From Arthrobacter burdickii (lineage in GTDB: Bacteria > Actinomycetota > Actinomycetes > Actinomycetales > Micrococcaceae), in assembly GCF_030433645.1 (NCBI RefSeq), contig NZ_JAROCG010000001.1, positions 1,426,001-1,490,000 on the forward strand: 64,000 nt of DNA. The letters run 5' to 3'. Positions within the stretch are counted from its first letter, which is position 1. Each line of letters starts with the position of its first letter. This document shows positions 52,865 through 62,863 of this stretch, piece after piece. The notes below the pieces were generated by a model. The model did no database searches, was not told the origin of the DNA, and saw only the letters and a list, made by a program, of their open reading frames with translations. The position numbers and the translations under genes were made by a program.

Positions 52865-54925
52865 ATGACTGAAACTCCACGCCGCCTTCTGCCGATGCTC
52901 GGCTCCACCAGGGGAAAGCGCAGCGCCGTCACCTGTGCGCTGAAGTGTGACAACGCCTGCTCCGATGCGGTCTGCAACACCTCCACCAACACCTACTTCC
53001 GCGATATCGTTTCGAGCGAGTTCTCACGCCGGAGCGCGCTCGGCGCCGGTGCCGCCGGCGCGTTGACCCTCCTCGTCGGCATGCAGACCGGAGCCGGCTC
53101 GGCTCAGGCCGCACCGCCTCCCGGCACGGGCTATCGCAAGAGCAACCTGCCGTTCGACGCCATCGCGCCGGTCGACGCCTCCGTGGACGCCATGACGGTG
53201 CCGCAGGGTTACGGCTGGAAGCCGGTGATCCGCTGGGGCGACCCCCTGTTCGCGAACTCCCCGGCCTTCGATGCCGAGAGCCAGACTGCCGCGGCGCAGG
53301 CGCTGCAGTTCGGCTACAACTGCGACTACACCGACGTCCTCGAGATCGAGGGCAGCAAGGGCCGCCGCGCGGTGCTCTTCGCCAACCACGAGTACACGAA
53401 CGAGACCATCATGGTCCCGCCGACCCTGCCCGCCGCGGACGTGCGAGGCATCGGCAAGGCCGCCCACGGGCTGTCCGTCGTCGAGCTCGAGCGCAGGAAC
53501 AGGAACAAGCCGTGGTCCTACGTGCAGGGCGCCCCGCTCAACCGCCGCTACCTGACCACCACCCCGTACGAGGTCACCGGCCCCGCCGCCGGGTCGGACC
53601 TGCTGAAGACGAAGGACGACCCCGCGGGCCGCACCATCCTCGGAACGCTCGGGAACTGCGCCGGCGGCACCACGCCCTGGGGCACCATCCTCTCGGGTGA
53701 GGAGAACTTCAACGGTTACTTCGTGGCCACCGGCACCAGCGACGGCGACCGCCGCTACGGCCTCACCAACCGTCCGACAGCGCGCGGCTGGGAGATCGAC
53801 GAGGCGCGGTGGGATACACGCAACGCCGGCTACGAGAACGAGAAGCACCGCTTCGGCTACATCGTCGAGGTCGATCCCTTCGACCCCACCTCCACGCCGA
53901 AGAAGCACACCGCGCTCGGACGCTTCAAGCACGAGGGCGCGAACGTGACCGTCGCGTCCGACGGCCGCGTCGTGGCGTACATGGGCGACGACGAGCGCTT
54001 CGACTACCTCTACAAGTTCGTGTCGACGAACACGGTCCAGCCCGGCACGAGCGCCGCCGCACGCAAGGCCAACATGACGCTGCTGAGTGAGGGCTCGCTC
54101 TACGTCGCACGCTTCCAGGGCGATTCCGTCGCCGAGATCGACGGGAGCGGCAGGCTGCCCTCGGACGGAGCGTTCGACGGCGTCGGCGAGTGGCTGCCGC
54201 TCCTCGTCGACAACCGGTCCGTGGTCGCCGGGATGACCGCCGAGGAGGTCGCCGTCTTCACCCGCCTCGCCGCCGACAGGATGGGCGCCACCAAGATGGA
54301 CCGCTGCGAGGACGTGCAACCGAACCCCCTCACCGGCAGGGTCTACGTCGCCTGCACCAACAACACCAACCGCGGCGTAGGGTCCAACGCGATCGCGGAC
54401 GAGGCCAACCCGCGCACGCTGAACCGTGACGGCCACGTGGTCGAACTGAGCGAGGCGGGCGGCAACGCGTCGGGTACCCGGTTCACCTGGAACCTCCTCC
54501 TCGTCTGCGGCGACCCTGCACGCAGCCCGGCGACGTACTTCGGCGGCTACCCGAAGGACAAGGTCTCGCCGATCTCCTGCCCCGACAACGTCGCCTTCGA
54601 CTCCCAGGGCAACCTGTGGATCTCCACCGACGGCCAGCCGGGCACGGTCGGCTACAGCGACGGACTGTTCAAGGTGGGCCTCGAAGGAGCGGAGCGCGGA
54701 CGCGTGCAGCAGTTCCTCGCGGTACCGCGGGACGCCGAGACGTGCGGTCCGATCATCCACGACCAGGAGGGCACGGTCTTCGTCGCCGTGCAGCACCCGG
54801 GTGAGGATGGGAGCTGGGCGAACCAGCACTCCTCCTTCCCCGACTACGTGCCGTCCGGGAGCGCCCCCGGCAAGGGCCAGGCAGCGCTTCCCCGGCCCTC
54901 CGTGGTGCAGGTCTACCGCGCCTAG
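52865..54925 (+). CDS. phoX: PhoX-family alkaline phosphatase (DUF839)
   Basis: A 686-residue exported phosphatase. A Tat signal is present but set back by about 50 residues: FSRRSALGAGAAGALTLLVG, with cleavage near AQAAPP. An N-terminal segment rich in cysteines (CALKCDNACSDAVC) precedes it. Mature-domain motifs include FANHEYTNETI, LSGEENFNGYF, ALGRFKHEGANV and YVACTNNTN, the metal-binding patches of PhoX. It releases phosphate from organic esters outside the cell. A PHO box upstream supports control by PhoP. Confidence 0.92.
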   Translation: MTETPRRLLPMLGSTRGKRSAVTCALKCDNACSDAVCNTSTNTYFRDIVSSEFSRRSALGAGAAGALTLLVGMQTGAGSAQAAPPPGTGYRKSNLPFDAIAPVDASVDAMTVPQGYGWKPVIRWGDPLFANSPAFDAESQTAAAQALQFGYNCDYTDVLEIEGSKGRRAVLFANHEYTNETIMVPPTLPAADVRGIGKAAHGLSVVELERRNRNKPWSYVQGAPLNRRYLTTTPYEVTGPAAGSDLLKTKDDPAGRTILGTLGNCAGGTTPWGTILSGEENFNGYFVATGTSDGDRRYGLTNRPTARGWEIDEARWDTRNAGYENEKHRFGYIVEVDPFDPTSTPKKHTALGRFKHEGANVTVASDGRVVAYMGDDERFDYLYKFVSTNTVQPGTSAAARKANMTLLSEGSLYVARFQGDSVAEIDGSGRLPSDGAFDGVGEWLPLLVDNRSVVAGMTAEEVAVFTRLAADRMGATKMDRCEDVQPNPLTGRVYVACTNNTNRGVGSNAIADEANPRTLNRDGHVVELSEAGGNASGTRFTWNLLLVCGDPARSPATYFGGYPKDKVSPISCPDNVAFDSQGNLWISTDGQPGTVGYSDGLFKVGLEGAERGRVQQFLAVPRDAETCGPIIHDQEGTVFVAVQHPGEDGSWANQHSSFPDYVPSGSAPGKGQAALPRPSVVQVYRA

Positions 54926-54934
54926 GGATCATCG

Positions 54935-54982
54935 CCGGACGCCCGGCCCGGCGCACCCCCTTCTCCGAGGGTGTGCGTCCGG
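54935..54982 (+). terminator. Possible terminator hairpin after phoX
   Basis: CCGGACGC (54935-54942) pairs with GCGTCCGG (54975-54982), with weaker inner pairing of CGCACCCCC to GGGTGTGCG. It ends 16 bases before menD. Confidence 0.4.
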
Positions 54983-54998
54983 GTGGAAGGATGGGACC

Positions 54999-56714
54999 GT
55001 GACGAAACCAGCGACGCCCCCGCCAGCTCCGCTCGACTCCGCCGCCTCGGCCGCCCGCGCGGTCGCGGCCCTCGTGGCAGGCGGCGTCGTCGACGTCGTC
55101 GTCGCGCCGGGCTCCCGGAGCGCGCCCCTCGCGTATGCGCTCGCCGACGCGGAGGCGGCGGGGCGCGTCCGCCTGCACGTGCGGATCGACGAGAGGTCGG
55201 CCGCCTTCACCGCTTTGGGCCTCGCACTCGGCGCCCAGCGGCCCGCCGCCGTGGTGACGACGTCGGGAACGGCGGTGGGGGAGCTGCTGCCGGCCGTCAT
55301 GGAGGCCAACCATGCGGCGGTCCCCCTGGTGGTGGTGTCCGCCGACCGACCCGGGGAGCTGCGGGGGACTGGCGCCAACCAGACCACGGTGCAGCCGGAC
55401 CTGTTCGGCGTGCACGTGCGGGCGAACCTCGACCTGAGGGCCGGTGAGGATCCGACCGGTCCCATCACGGACGCACTGCGGGCCGCCGTCGGTCGGCCGG
55501 CGGACGGGGTGCCCACCCAGCCGCCCGGGCCGGTGCACCTGAACCTCGCCTACCGCGATCCGCTCGTGCCCACCGGCGCGACGACGGTTCCCGCCGCGGC
55601 CCCGGTGCCCGGACCCGCGGTGGTCCCGGCCGCAGCGACGGGCGCCCCGGCGCCGGCGAACGGGCAGCGCGACGGCACCCGGACCGTCGTCGTCGCCGGG
55701 CACGGAGCAGGAGAGCTGGCCGCGGTCTTCGCCGCGCACCTGGACCTCCCACTGCTCGCCGAACCGTCGTCGAACGCGCGCTTCGGCACCAGTGCGATCG
55801 CCCCCTACCGGCTGCTGCTCGAGCACCTCGGCCCGGCGATCACGCGCGTGGTGACGTTCGGTCGCCCCACGCTGTCGCGTCCGGTCACAGCGCTCCTCGC
55901 GCGGGCCGACGTCGAGCACGCCCTGTACCTGCCCGCGCCGGTGGCCTGGTTCGAGGAGGGTCGGCGCACCGAGCGCATCATCGACACCCTGCCCGATCTG
56001 CTGGAGTTCGCGGGGCGCGGCGAGGAGGGCTGGCTCCGCTCGTGGCGGGAGGCGGGAGCGAGCACGGACGCCGCCGTCCAGTCCCTGCTGGCGGACGAGG
56101 ACCGCATCACGGGTCTGCACGTCGCCGACGCGGTGTGGGAGTACACGGACGGGAACCTGGTGCTCGGCTCCTCCAACCCCATCCGCGACGTCGACCTCGT
56201 CGCCGCGACCGACTGGCACCCCCTGGAGGTCTTCGCCAACCGGGGACTGGCCGGGATCGACGGCACCGTCTCGACGGCGACGGGCGTGGCACTCGCCGCC
56301 GGCATCCCGACACGCGTGCTGATGGGCGACCTGACGTTCCTGCACGACGTCGGCGGGCTGCTCCTCGGCAGCGGTGAACCGCAGCCGGACCTCCACATCG
56401 TGGTGCTCAACGACGGCGGCGGGGGCATCTTCGGCCTCCTCGAGCACGGCGCGGAGGCGACGACGGAGCGGTACGGGGCGGCCGTCGAGCGCCTGTTCGG
56501 GACACCGCACACCGTGGACCTCGCCGCGCTCGCCGCTGCCTACGGGCTGCACTACGAGCGGGCGACCACGCTGGAGGAGCTGGATACGGCGATGGAGCGG
56601 CCCATTCGGGGCCGCTCCATCCTCGAGGTCCGGACGGACCGCAGTACGCTCCGGGACCTCCACGCGCGCATCCGCCTTGCGGTGTCCGACGGGGTCCGGC
56701 CGGTGCCCGGCTAG
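54999..56714 (+). CDS. menD: SEPHCHC synthase MenD
   Basis: A 571-residue thiamine-diphosphate enzyme joining 2-oxoglutarate to isochorismate in menaquinone synthesis. [14 protein letters not shown] at the start, the TPP glutamate in [42 protein letters not shown], and the metal/TPP motif [13 protein letters not shown] are all present. GGAAGG upstream supports GTG 54999. It ends in a 4-base tail overlap (CTAG) with the convergent ABC ATPase gene. Confidence 0.94.
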   Translation: MTKPATPPPAPLDSAASAARAVAALVAGGVVDVVVAPGSRSAPLAYALADAEAAGRVRLHVRIDERSAAFTALGLALGAQRPAAVVTTSGTAVGELLPAVMEANHAAVPLVVVSADRPGELRGTGANQTTVQPDLFGVHVRANLDLRAGEDPTGPITDALRAAVGRPADGVPTQPPGPVHLNLAYRDPLVPTGATTVPAAAPVPGPAVVPAAATGAPAPANGQRDGTRTVVVAGHGAGELAAVFAAHLDLPLLAEPSSNARFGTSAIAPYRLLLEHLGPAITRVVTFGRPTLSRPVTALLARADVEHALYLPAPVAWFEEGRRTERIIDTLPDLLEFAGRGEEGWLRSWREAGASTDAAVQSLLADEDRITGLHVADAVWEYTDGNLVLGSSNPIRDVDLVAATDWHPLEVFANRGLAGIDGTVSTATGVALAAGIPTRVLMGDLTFLHDVGGLLLGSGEPQPDLHIVVLNDGGGGIFGLLEHGAEATTERYGAAVERLFGTPHTVDLAALAAAYGLHYERATTLEELDTAMERPIRGRSILEVRTDRSTLRDLHARIRLAVSDGVRPVPG

Positions 56715-57496
56715 AGCACCTTCGACAGGAACAGTTTCGTCCGCTCGTGCTGCGGGTTCCCGAGGACGTCCTCGGGCTTGCCCTGCTCGACGACGACGCC
56801 GCCGTCCATGAAGACGACGCGGTCGCCGACCTCGCGGGCGAATCCCATCTCGTGCGTGACCACCATCATGGTCATGCCCTCCTTGGCGAGCTCCTTCATG
56901 ACCTCGAGGACGTCGCCGACGAGCTCGGGGTCCAGCGCGCTGGTGGGCTCGTCGAAGAGCATCATGTCGGGGTCCATGGACAGCGCGCGGGCGATGGCGA
57001 CGCGCTGCTGCTGGCCGCCGGAGAGCTGTGCGGGGAAGGCGTCGGCCTTCTCCGCGAGGCCCACCTTGGCGAGGTTCCTCCGCGCGATCTCCGTGGCCTC
57101 GGACCTGCTGCGCCGCTTGGCGCGCTGCTGTGCGAGGGTCAGGTTCTTGAGGACCGTGAGGTGGGGGAAGAGGTTGAACTGCTGGAAGACCATGCCGATG
57201 CGCGTACGCACATCGTCGAGGTCCGTCTCGCTGTCCGTGATGTCGATGCCCTCCACCATCACCGTGCCCGTGGTCGGTTCCTCGAGCCGGTTCACGCAGC
57301 GGAGCAGGGTCGACTTGCCGGAACCCGAGGGGCCGATCACGCACACCACCTCGCCCTGGTCCACGTGGAAGTCGATGCCCTTGAGCACCTCGTTGCTGCC
57401 GAAGGTCTTGCAGAGCGCGCGGACCTCGATGGCCGGCACTGCCGCCGTCGATCCCGGTGCCGTGGCACCCGATGCTGGATGGGACACCGGAATCAC
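56711..57496 (-). CDS. Polar amino-acid ABC transporter ATP-binding protein
   Basis: A 261-residue ATPase of the GlnQ type: Walker [11 protein letters not shown]-loop [19 protein letters not shown], signature LSGGQQQR, Walker [13 protein letters not shown], and switch His in [12 protein letters not shown]. Its GTG start overlaps the permease stop (GTGA). It powers uptake of an amino acid, probably glutamate, glutamine or another polar one. About 20 extra residues precede the domain. Confidence 0.93.
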   Translation of the reverse strand: MIPVSHPASGATAPGSTAAVPAIEVRALCKTFGSNEVLKGIDFHVDQGEVVCVIGPSGSGKSTLLRCVNRLEEPTTGTVMVEGIDITDSETDLDDVRTRIGMVFQQFNLFPHLTVLKNLTLAQQRAKRRSRSEATEIARRNLAKVGLAEKADAFPAQLSGGQQQRVAIARALSMDPDMMLFDEPTSALDPELVGDVLEVMKELAKEGMTMMVVTHEMGFAREVGDRVVFMDGGVVVEQGKPEDVLGNPQHERTKLFLSKVL

Positions 57497-58278
57497 CGGC
57501 CTCTCTTGTTGTGTCGTTCGAGCTTCGCGACCAGCTGGGTCAGCGGCAGCGTGATGATCAGGTACATCGCCGCGGCCACCACGAGCGGCGTCGCGTTCGC
57601 CTGGCTGGTCAGGGCGTCACGCGAGAACGTGGTCAGCTCACGGTCGCCGATGGCCATGCCCGCGATGAACAGGAGGGACGTGTCCTTGATGAGGATCACG
57701 AGCTCGTTGGTCAGGGGAGGTGTGATGATCCGGAAGGCCTGGGGGAGGACGACGGTCACCATGGTCCACGCGGAGTTCATGCCGAGTGAGCGGGCGGCTT
57801 CCACCTGCCCCTTGGGCACAGCCTCGATACCGGCACGGATCGTCTCCGCGATGTAGGCCGAGGAGACGATGATGAGGGCGATCAGGCCCGCGCCCGCGTT
57901 GCCGCCCGGCGGATGCCACTGGAACGCGATCGGCACCGCGTAGGCGAATGCGAAGATCACCAGCAGGGCGGGAAGGCCGCGGAAGAGCTCGATGTAGCCG
58001 GTGGCGAGCCAGCGGTACGGCAGGACCGGCGAGAGCTTCATGAGGGCGAGGACGAGCCCGAGCAGCAATCCGCCGAGGAAGGCGATGGCCGTGTAGACGA
58101 TGGTGTTCTTCGCCGCGATTGTGACGATCTCCGGGAAGGAGGCGGCGGCGACGTCGAGGTCGAAGAAGTTGGAACGGATCTTCGCCCAGTCGGCGGCGAG
58201 GACGATGAGGAGGACTACGGCGGCGAATACCGCGTAGAGGGCGCCCTGGATCAGGCGCCTGCGTGTCGATCGTTTCAC
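57493..58278 (-). CDS. Polar amino-acid ABC transporter permease
   Basis: A 261-residue permease of the HisM/GlnP type with about five helices; [16 protein letters not shown] and the EAA loop [20 protein letters not shown] followed by LPQAFR are characteristic. GTG 58278 is chosen (longer frame upstream lacks a ribosome site and crosses the hairpin). A single permease suggests a homodimeric channel. Confidence 0.9.
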   Translation of the reverse strand: MKRSTRRRLIQGALYAVFAAVVLLIVLAADWAKIRSNFFDLDVAAASFPEIVTIAAKNTIVYTAIAFLGGLLLGLVLALMKLSPVLPYRWLATGYIELFRGLPALLVIFAFAYAVPIAFQWHPPGGNAGAGLIALIIVSSAYIAETIRAGIEAVPKGQVEAARSLGMNSAWTMVTVVLPQAFRIITPPLTNELVILIKDTSLLFIAGMAIGDRELTTFSRDALTSQANATPLVVAAAMYLIITLPLTQLVAKLERHNKRGR

Positions 58279-58308
58279 GCGGGGGACTACCTTCCTTCGG
58301 GAAGTGGC

Positions 58309-58342
58309 ACCCGTGCGGCCCGGAGCTCCGGGCCGCACGGGT
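58309..58342. terminator. Perfect 34-base palindrome between binding-protein and permease genes
   Basis: ACCCGTGCGGCCCGGAG (58309-58325) is followed at once by its exact reverse complement (58326-58342). As RNA it folds to a hairpin with at least 15 pairs, eight bases after the binding-protein stop and upstream of the permease. Like the hairpin at 37409 it probably lowers permease relative to binding-protein expression. Confidence 0.65.
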
Positions 58343-58350
58343 CGGATGGG

Positions 58351-59145
58351 CTACTGCGCGAAGTAGGAGTCGTAGATTTCCTGGTACTTGCCGTTGTCGC
58401 GGAGCGCGGTGAGCTGCTCGTTCACGGCGGCGACCAGTTCGTCGCTGCCTTCCTTCGCCATGATGAAGCCGTACTGCTCGTCGGTCTTGAACTCCTCGGC
58501 GATGGTGAAGGAGCCGTCCTCGGTGTGGCCGAGATTGACGGGGAGGTCCTGCAGCAGGGCGTCGACGTTGCCGGCCTGGATGGCGGCGTACATCTCCGCG
58601 TCCGAGGGGAACTGGACGATCTCAGCCTCGGGCGCGTTCTCCGTGGCGTAGGTCTCGCCGGTGGTGCCCTGCTGGACGCCGACCTGCTTGCCGGCGAGGT
58701 CGTCGATCGAGGCGATGTCGGAATCCGCGGGAACGAGGAGGGACTGCAGCGAGTCGTAGTACGGGTCCGAGAACGCGAGGTTCGCCTTGCGCTCCTCCGT
58801 GATCGTGACCGCGCTGGCCCCGATGTCGCACTGGCGGGCCGCGAGGACGGCGCCGCTCTGGAGGCCGTTGAACTCGACGTCCTGGACGGCGAGCTCGAGG
58901 TCCAGGCCGGAGGCGATCTCCTTCATGATGTCCATGTCGAAGCCGGTGTACTCGCCATTCTCCTCGAACTCGAAGGGCGGGTAGGGGATGTCGGAGCAGA
59001 CGGTCAGCGAGCCCTCGGAGACGAGGTTCAGGCCGCTCTCCTCGGCGGAGCCGGAGCCGGCGTCGTCGGAACCTCCGCCGCAGGCGCTCAGCGCGAGGGC
59101 GCCGGCGGCCAGGGCGGCCAGCATTGCGGACTTCTTGGAAAACAT
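58351..59145 (-). CDS. Polar amino-acid ABC transporter substrate-binding lipoprotein
   Basis: A 264-residue family 3 solute-binding protein. The signal ends in the lipobox LSAC, followed by GGGSDD. LTVCSDIPYPPFEFEENGEY, GFDMDIMKEIA, SAVTITEERKANLAFSDPYY and VGVQQGTTGETYA are the family motifs. It delivers an amino acid to the permease encoded next. A -10-like TAGAAT lies about 55 bases upstream. Confidence 0.93.
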   Translation of the reverse strand: MFSKKSAMLAALAAGALALSACGGGSDDAGSGSAEESGLNLVSEGSLTVCSDIPYPPFEFEENGEYTGFDMDIMKEIASGLDLELAVQDVEFNGLQSGAVLAARQCDIGASAVTITEERKANLAFSDPYYDSLQSLLVPADSDIASIDDLAGKQVGVQQGTTGETYATENAPEAEIVQFPSDAEMYAAIQAGNVDALLQDLPVNLGHTEDGSFTIAEEFKTDEQYGFIMAKEGSDELVAAVNEQLTALRDNGKYQEIYDSYFAQ

Positions 59146-59199
59146 GGGTACCTCACTGGGACGGGCGGAAAGGAACGGAACGGAAAAAAGGTCGTGCTG

Positions 59200-59205
59200 A
59201 TTCTA
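59200..59205 (-). promoter_or_regulatory. Possible -10 box of the amino-acid transporter operon
   Basis: On the minus strand TAGAAT gives a transcript beginning near 59193 with a leader of about 48 bases. The surrounding DNA is AT-rich. No clear -35 hexamer is seen. Confidence 0.4.
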
Positions 59206-59269
59206 GCGACGAAAGAGAGATGTGCATCACAGGCTACAGGTATTGCCTATTGGTAACCAGAGCTCCGCC

Positions 59270-60610
59270 TCAGCGCGAGAGCCCGAGGGCCTCGGTCATG
59301 GGACGGAACTTGCTCCACGTCTCGGCCAGTTCGGCCGCGGGCTGGGAGCCCTCCACAATGCCGCAGCCCGCGTACAGCCGGACGCGGGTGGGAGCCTCGA
59401 TGACCGCTCCGCGCAGGGCGATGCCCCATTCACCGTTTCCGCCGGCGTCGATCCAGCCCACCGGCCCCGCGTAGGGGCCGCGCTCGAGGTGTTCCAGTTC
59501 GCGGATGAGGGCTCCGGCGACGGTCGTCGGTGTCCCGCAGACGGCCGCGGTGGGGTGCAGCGCCTGGACCAGGGCCAACGACGTCGGGACCTGGCCGGCG
59601 TCGTCGGGCGCGAGCTGGGCCGTGACGTCCGAGGCGAGGTGCCAGACATTCGGCAGCTGCAGGACGAAGGGCTCGCTGTGCGAGGTCATCGAGCTCGTGA
59701 AGGGCTCGAGGGTCTCGGTGAGCGAGTCGATGGCGATCTGGTGCTCGTGGAGCTGCTTCTCCGAGCCGGCCAGGACGCGGTCGGCGTAACCGGGATCGCC
59801 CTCGGGGGCGTCGGCCCGGTCGAGGGTGCCGGCGAGGACGCGCGCCCGGGCCGTGTTGTCCTCCACCTTGATGAGCATCTCCGGGGTCGAGCCGATGAGG
59901 CCGTCGACGGCGTACGTCCAGCAGTCCTCGTACCGCACGGCGAGCTCGCGCAGCACCTGGGCGGTGGCCACCGGCGTCTCGAGGTGCGCGACGACGTCGC
60001 GCGCCAGCACGAGCTTGCTCAGCTCGCCGGCCTGCACGTGCTTCACGCCCTCCGCAACGGCGAGCTTGTACTGGTCCTCACTGAGGACGCCCGGGCCCAG
60101 GCTGTCGCCGGGACTGGGGGAGCGGCCGGCGTCGGGGGCGGCGAGGTAGGCGGCGAGCGCCGCTTCCGCCGAGGCGGCGCTCAACTCGGCCTCGGCGTCG
60201 TCCGTGATGTAGGTCAGCCAGCTCCTTCCCTCGCTGCAGCCGACCACCACCTCGGGGACGATCAGGCGCGATGGGTGCGAGGAGGTCTTGGAGAACGCGA
60301 AGGACCCGAAGGCGATGAGGCCGGAACCTGGGACCCCCAGCTCGTCCAGGACCTCCGCGCCGGCGAGTTCGCGGCGCCACCACTCCTGGGCCTGGGTGAA
60401 GCGGTCCGGCCCCGTTCCCGTGAATCTCGCCGTCTCCCCGTAGGCGACGAGCCCGCCGCCGCGGCGGATCCAGGTGTGAGCATCGTTGCGCACCACGTAC
60501 TCGAGGAGGCCGGACCGGGGATCCATGGCGCCGTGGGCCACCGTGATGCTGCGGAGCCCGCGGGACTGTCCGGGCGCAGGCGTCAGCGCAGTGAGGGACG
60601 GAGTGCTCAT
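59270..60610 (-). CDS. menF: Isochorismate synthase MenF
   Basis: A 446-residue chorismate-binding enzyme converting chorismate to isochorismate, the first committed step to menaquinone. The C-terminal domain has KLVLARDVVAH, IGSTPEMLI, LAGTLDR, VWHLASDVTAQL, HPTAAVCGTP and YAGCGIVEGSQP, the usual signature order. GGAG upstream fixes ATG 60610. Siderophore-type EntC is the alternative, but the men genes on both sides favour MenF. Divergent from menG. Confidence 0.92.
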   Translation of the reverse strand: MSTPSLTALTPAPGQSRGLRSITVAHGAMDPRSGLLEYVVRNDAHTWIRRGGGLVAYGETARFTGTGPDRFTQAQEWWRRELAGAEVLDELGVPGSGLIAFGSFAFSKTSSHPSRLIVPEVVVGCSEGRSWLTYITDDAEAELSAASAEAALAAYLAAPDAGRSPSPGDSLGPGVLSEDQYKLAVAEGVKHVQAGELSKLVLARDVVAHLETPVATAQVLRELAVRYEDCWTYAVDGLIGSTPEMLIKVEDNTARARVLAGTLDRADAPEGDPGYADRVLAGSEKQLHEHQIAIDSLTETLEPFTSSMTSHSEPFVLQLPNVWHLASDVTAQLAPDDAGQVPTSLALVQALHPTAAVCGTPTTVAGALIRELEHLERGPYAGPVGWIDAGGNGEWGIALRGAVIEAPTRVRLYAGCGIVEGSQPAAELAETWSKFRPMTEALGLSR

Positions 60611-60763
60611 GATGCTCCAAGCGTACTCCGCGGCTCCGCGCCGCATCCGTGCCCGGCCGTGAGCTTCGGCACGTCCCGGGAGGCCCGAGGCTACGCGGCC
60701 GGGGCTGTCCGGCGCCGCCCGGATCGGGGATCGGCGCCGATTAGGTGCGGGGTGTTTGTTTGA

Positions 60764-60769
60764 GACAAT
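60764..60769 (+). promoter_or_regulatory. Possible -10 box of menG
   Basis: GACAAT ends six bases before GTG 60776, inside TTGTTTGAGACAA, predicting a leaderless menG transcript. Confidence 0.35.
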
Positions 60770-60775
60770 GAGCGG

Positions 60776-61537
60776 GTGAATCGTGCATCCCTGGAGAAGC
60801 GCCCTGACGAAGTAGCGGCCATGTTCGACGACGTGGCCCCCAAGTACGACGTCGTCAACGACGTCCTGTCGGTGTGGCAGACCCGCCGCTGGCGTCGCAT
60901 CGTCGTCGACGCGGTCGGGGCCGAACAGGGCCAGCGCGTGCTCGACCTCGCTGCCGGCACCGGCACCTCGAGCGAGCCGTACGCGGACGCCGGGATCGAC
61001 GTCGTTGCCTGCGACTTCTCGCTCGGCATGCTGAAGGTGGGCAAGCGCAGGCGGCCGGACATCGCCTTCGTCGCCGGCGACGCCACGAACCTGCCGTTCG
61101 CGGACAACTCCTTCGACGCGAGCACCATCTCCTTCGGGCTCCGCAACGTCAACGAGCCGAGGAAGGCGCTGGCGGAGATGCTCCGCGTCACGCGCCCGGG
61201 CGGCCGGCTGGTCATCGCGGAGTTCTCCTCGCCCACCGTCGCGCTCTGGCGCACCACGTACACCGAATACCTGATGCGGGCACTCCCGGCGATCGCCCGC
61301 AAGGTGAGCTCCAACCCCGACGCGTACGTCTACCTCGCCGAGTCCATCCGGGCCTGGCCGAACCAGGACGAGCTCGCGGCGTGGATCAGCGAGAGCGGCT
61401 GGAACGACGTCGAATACCGAAACCTCAACGGCGGCATCGTCGCCGTCCACCGCGCCACCAAGGCCCCCGCGGCTCCCGGTGAGGAGCCGCTCCTGCCGGG
61501 GCAGGTCCGCCTGCGCCGCACGTCGGCGGCCGTCTAG
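60776..61537 (+). CDS. menG: Demethylmenaquinone methyltransferase MenG (UbiE family)
   Basis: A 253-residue SAM-dependent methyltransferase that methylates demethylmenaquinone. [17 protein letters not shown], the SAM motif [23 protein letters not shown] and the signature [18 protein letters not shown] are present. Its stop is directly followed by menJ with no gap. The tail (after VAVHRA) is proline-rich and not conserved. Confidence 0.95.
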   Translation: MNRASLEKRPDEVAAMFDDVAPKYDVVNDVLSVWQTRRWRRIVVDAVGAEQGQRVLDLAAGTGTSSEPYADAGIDVVACDFSLGMLKVGKRRRPDIAFVAGDATNLPFADNSFDASTISFGLRNVNEPRKALAEMLRVTRPGGRLVIAEFSSPTVALWRTTYTEYLMRALPAIARKVSSNPDAYVYLAESIRAWPNQDELAAWISESGWNDVEYRNLNGGIVAVHRATKAPAAPGEEPLLPGQVRLRRTSAAV

Positions 61538-62854
61538 ATGTCCGTGCTCATCGTCGGGGCGGGCCCGGCCGGCTCCGCGGCGGCCTACTACCTCGCCAGT
61601 GCCGGCATCGAGGTCACCGTTCTCGAGAAGACGTACTTTCCCCGCGAGAAGGTGTGCGGCGACGGCCTGACCCCCCGGGCCACGCGGGAACTGCAGCTCC
61701 TCGGCCTCCCGCACGACGAGAGCGAGGGGTGGCGCCGCAACAAGGGGCTCCGTCTCATCGCGGGCAAGCGCACCGTCGAGGTGCCCTGGCCCGAACTGAG
61801 CGACTTCCCCGACTACGGACTGGTCCGCACGCGCCTCGGCTTCGACGAAGCACTTGCGCAGCACGCCCGTTCGGCCGGGGCCACGATCCTCGAGGGTCAC
61901 TCCGTGTCCTCCGCGCTGCGTGACGACGCCGGCCGGGTCACCGGGGTCACCGTGAACCTGCTCGACGCCGACGGGCGCAAGACCGGCGAGACGCGCACCT
62001 TCACGGCCGACGTCGCCCTCGCCGCCGACGGCAACTCGACGCGGACCGCCGTCAGCCTCGGACTGCAGAAGCGCGACGACAGGCCCCTCGGCGTCGCCGT
62101 CCGCACGTACTTCACGAGCCCCCGGACGAACGACGACTGGATGGAAGGGTGGCTGGAACTCCCGGACGCCACCGGGAAGCCGCTGCCGGGCTACGGCTGG
62201 GTCTTCGGCGTCGGCGACGGCACGTCCAACGTGGGCCTCGGCATCCTCAACTCGTCCGCGGAGTTCGGCAAGCTCGACTACAAGCAGGTCCTGCGCGACT
62301 GGACCGGGGGCATGCCGTCCGAATGGGGCTTCACGCCGGCCAACCAGGTAGGCGAGATCCGCGGTGCGGCCCTGCCCATGGGCTTCAACCGCACGCCGCA
62401 CTACAGCCCCGGGTTGCTGCTCCTCGGCGACGCCGGCGGCATGGTGTCCCCGTTCAACGGCGAGGGCATCTCCTACGCGATGGAATCGGCACGCTACGCC
62501 GCCGAGTTCATCGCGCGGGCCCAGGCAGTGGCGACGCCGCTCGGACGCGACCAGGTGATGTCCGGGTACGCGCCGTACGTGCGGGCGCAGTGGGGCAGCC
62601 ACTTCACGCTCGGACGCGTCTTCGCGCAGCTGATCGGCAAGCCGGCGATCCTCTCGCTGGCGCTGCGCACCGGCATGCCGGTGCCCGTGCTGATGCGGTT
62701 CGTGGTGCGGATGCTCGCCAACCTGACCGACGCCGGCGGCCGCGGGTTCGAGGACCGCGTCATCCACCTGCTCGAGTCGCTCGTGCCGCCCACCTCCAAC
62801 CAGCCGTCCCTGACGGGCCACCTGCGTGCGCAAAGCGCCGCCCCACTTGGTTAG
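61538..62854 (+). CDS. menJ: Menaquinone reductase MenJ (geranylgeranyl reductase family)
   Basis: A 438-residue FAD-dependent reductase. VLIVGAGPAGSAAAYYLA is the dinucleotide-binding fold, FPREKVCGDGLTPRA the family motif, and LLLGDAGGMVSPFNGEGI the second FAD motif. Between menG and a polyprenyl diphosphate synthase it matches MenJ (Rv0561c) of Mycobacterium tuberculosis in type and position; that enzyme saturates one isoprene unit of menaquinone. The start immediately follows the menG stop. Confidence 0.88.
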   Translation: MSVLIVGAGPAGSAAAYYLASAGIEVTVLEKTYFPREKVCGDGLTPRATRELQLLGLPHDESEGWRRNKGLRLIAGKRTVEVPWPELSDFPDYGLVRTRLGFDEALAQHARSAGATILEGHSVSSALRDDAGRVTGVTVNLLDADGRKTGETRTFTADVALAADGNSTRTAVSLGLQKRDDRPLGVAVRTYFTSPRTNDDWMEGWLELPDATGKPLPGYGWVFGVGDGTSNVGLGILNSSAEFGKLDYKQVLRDWTGGMPSEWGFTPANQVGEIRGAALPMGFNRTPHYSPGLLLLGDAGGMVSPFNGEGISYAMESARYAAEFIARAQAVATPLGRDQVMSGYAPYVRAQWGSHFTLGRVFAQLIGKPAILSLALRTGMPVPVLMRFVVRMLANLTDAGGRGFEDRVIHLLESLVPPTSNQPSLTGHLRAQSAAPLG

Positions 62855-62857
62855 TCT
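62852..62857 (+). promoter_or_regulatory. Possible -10 box of the polyprenyl synthase gene
   Basis: TAGTCT includes the menJ stop codon and ends six bases before GTG 62864, predicting a leaderless transcript in addition to read-through from menJ. Confidence 0.35.
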
Positions 62858-62863
62858 TAGACC

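Noticed and set aside
54753-57344. 863-codon minus-strand frame across menD and the ABC ATPase
   Set aside because: It is an out-of-frame shadow of the ATPase gene and antisense of menD; composition is arginine- and glycine-rich with no motif.
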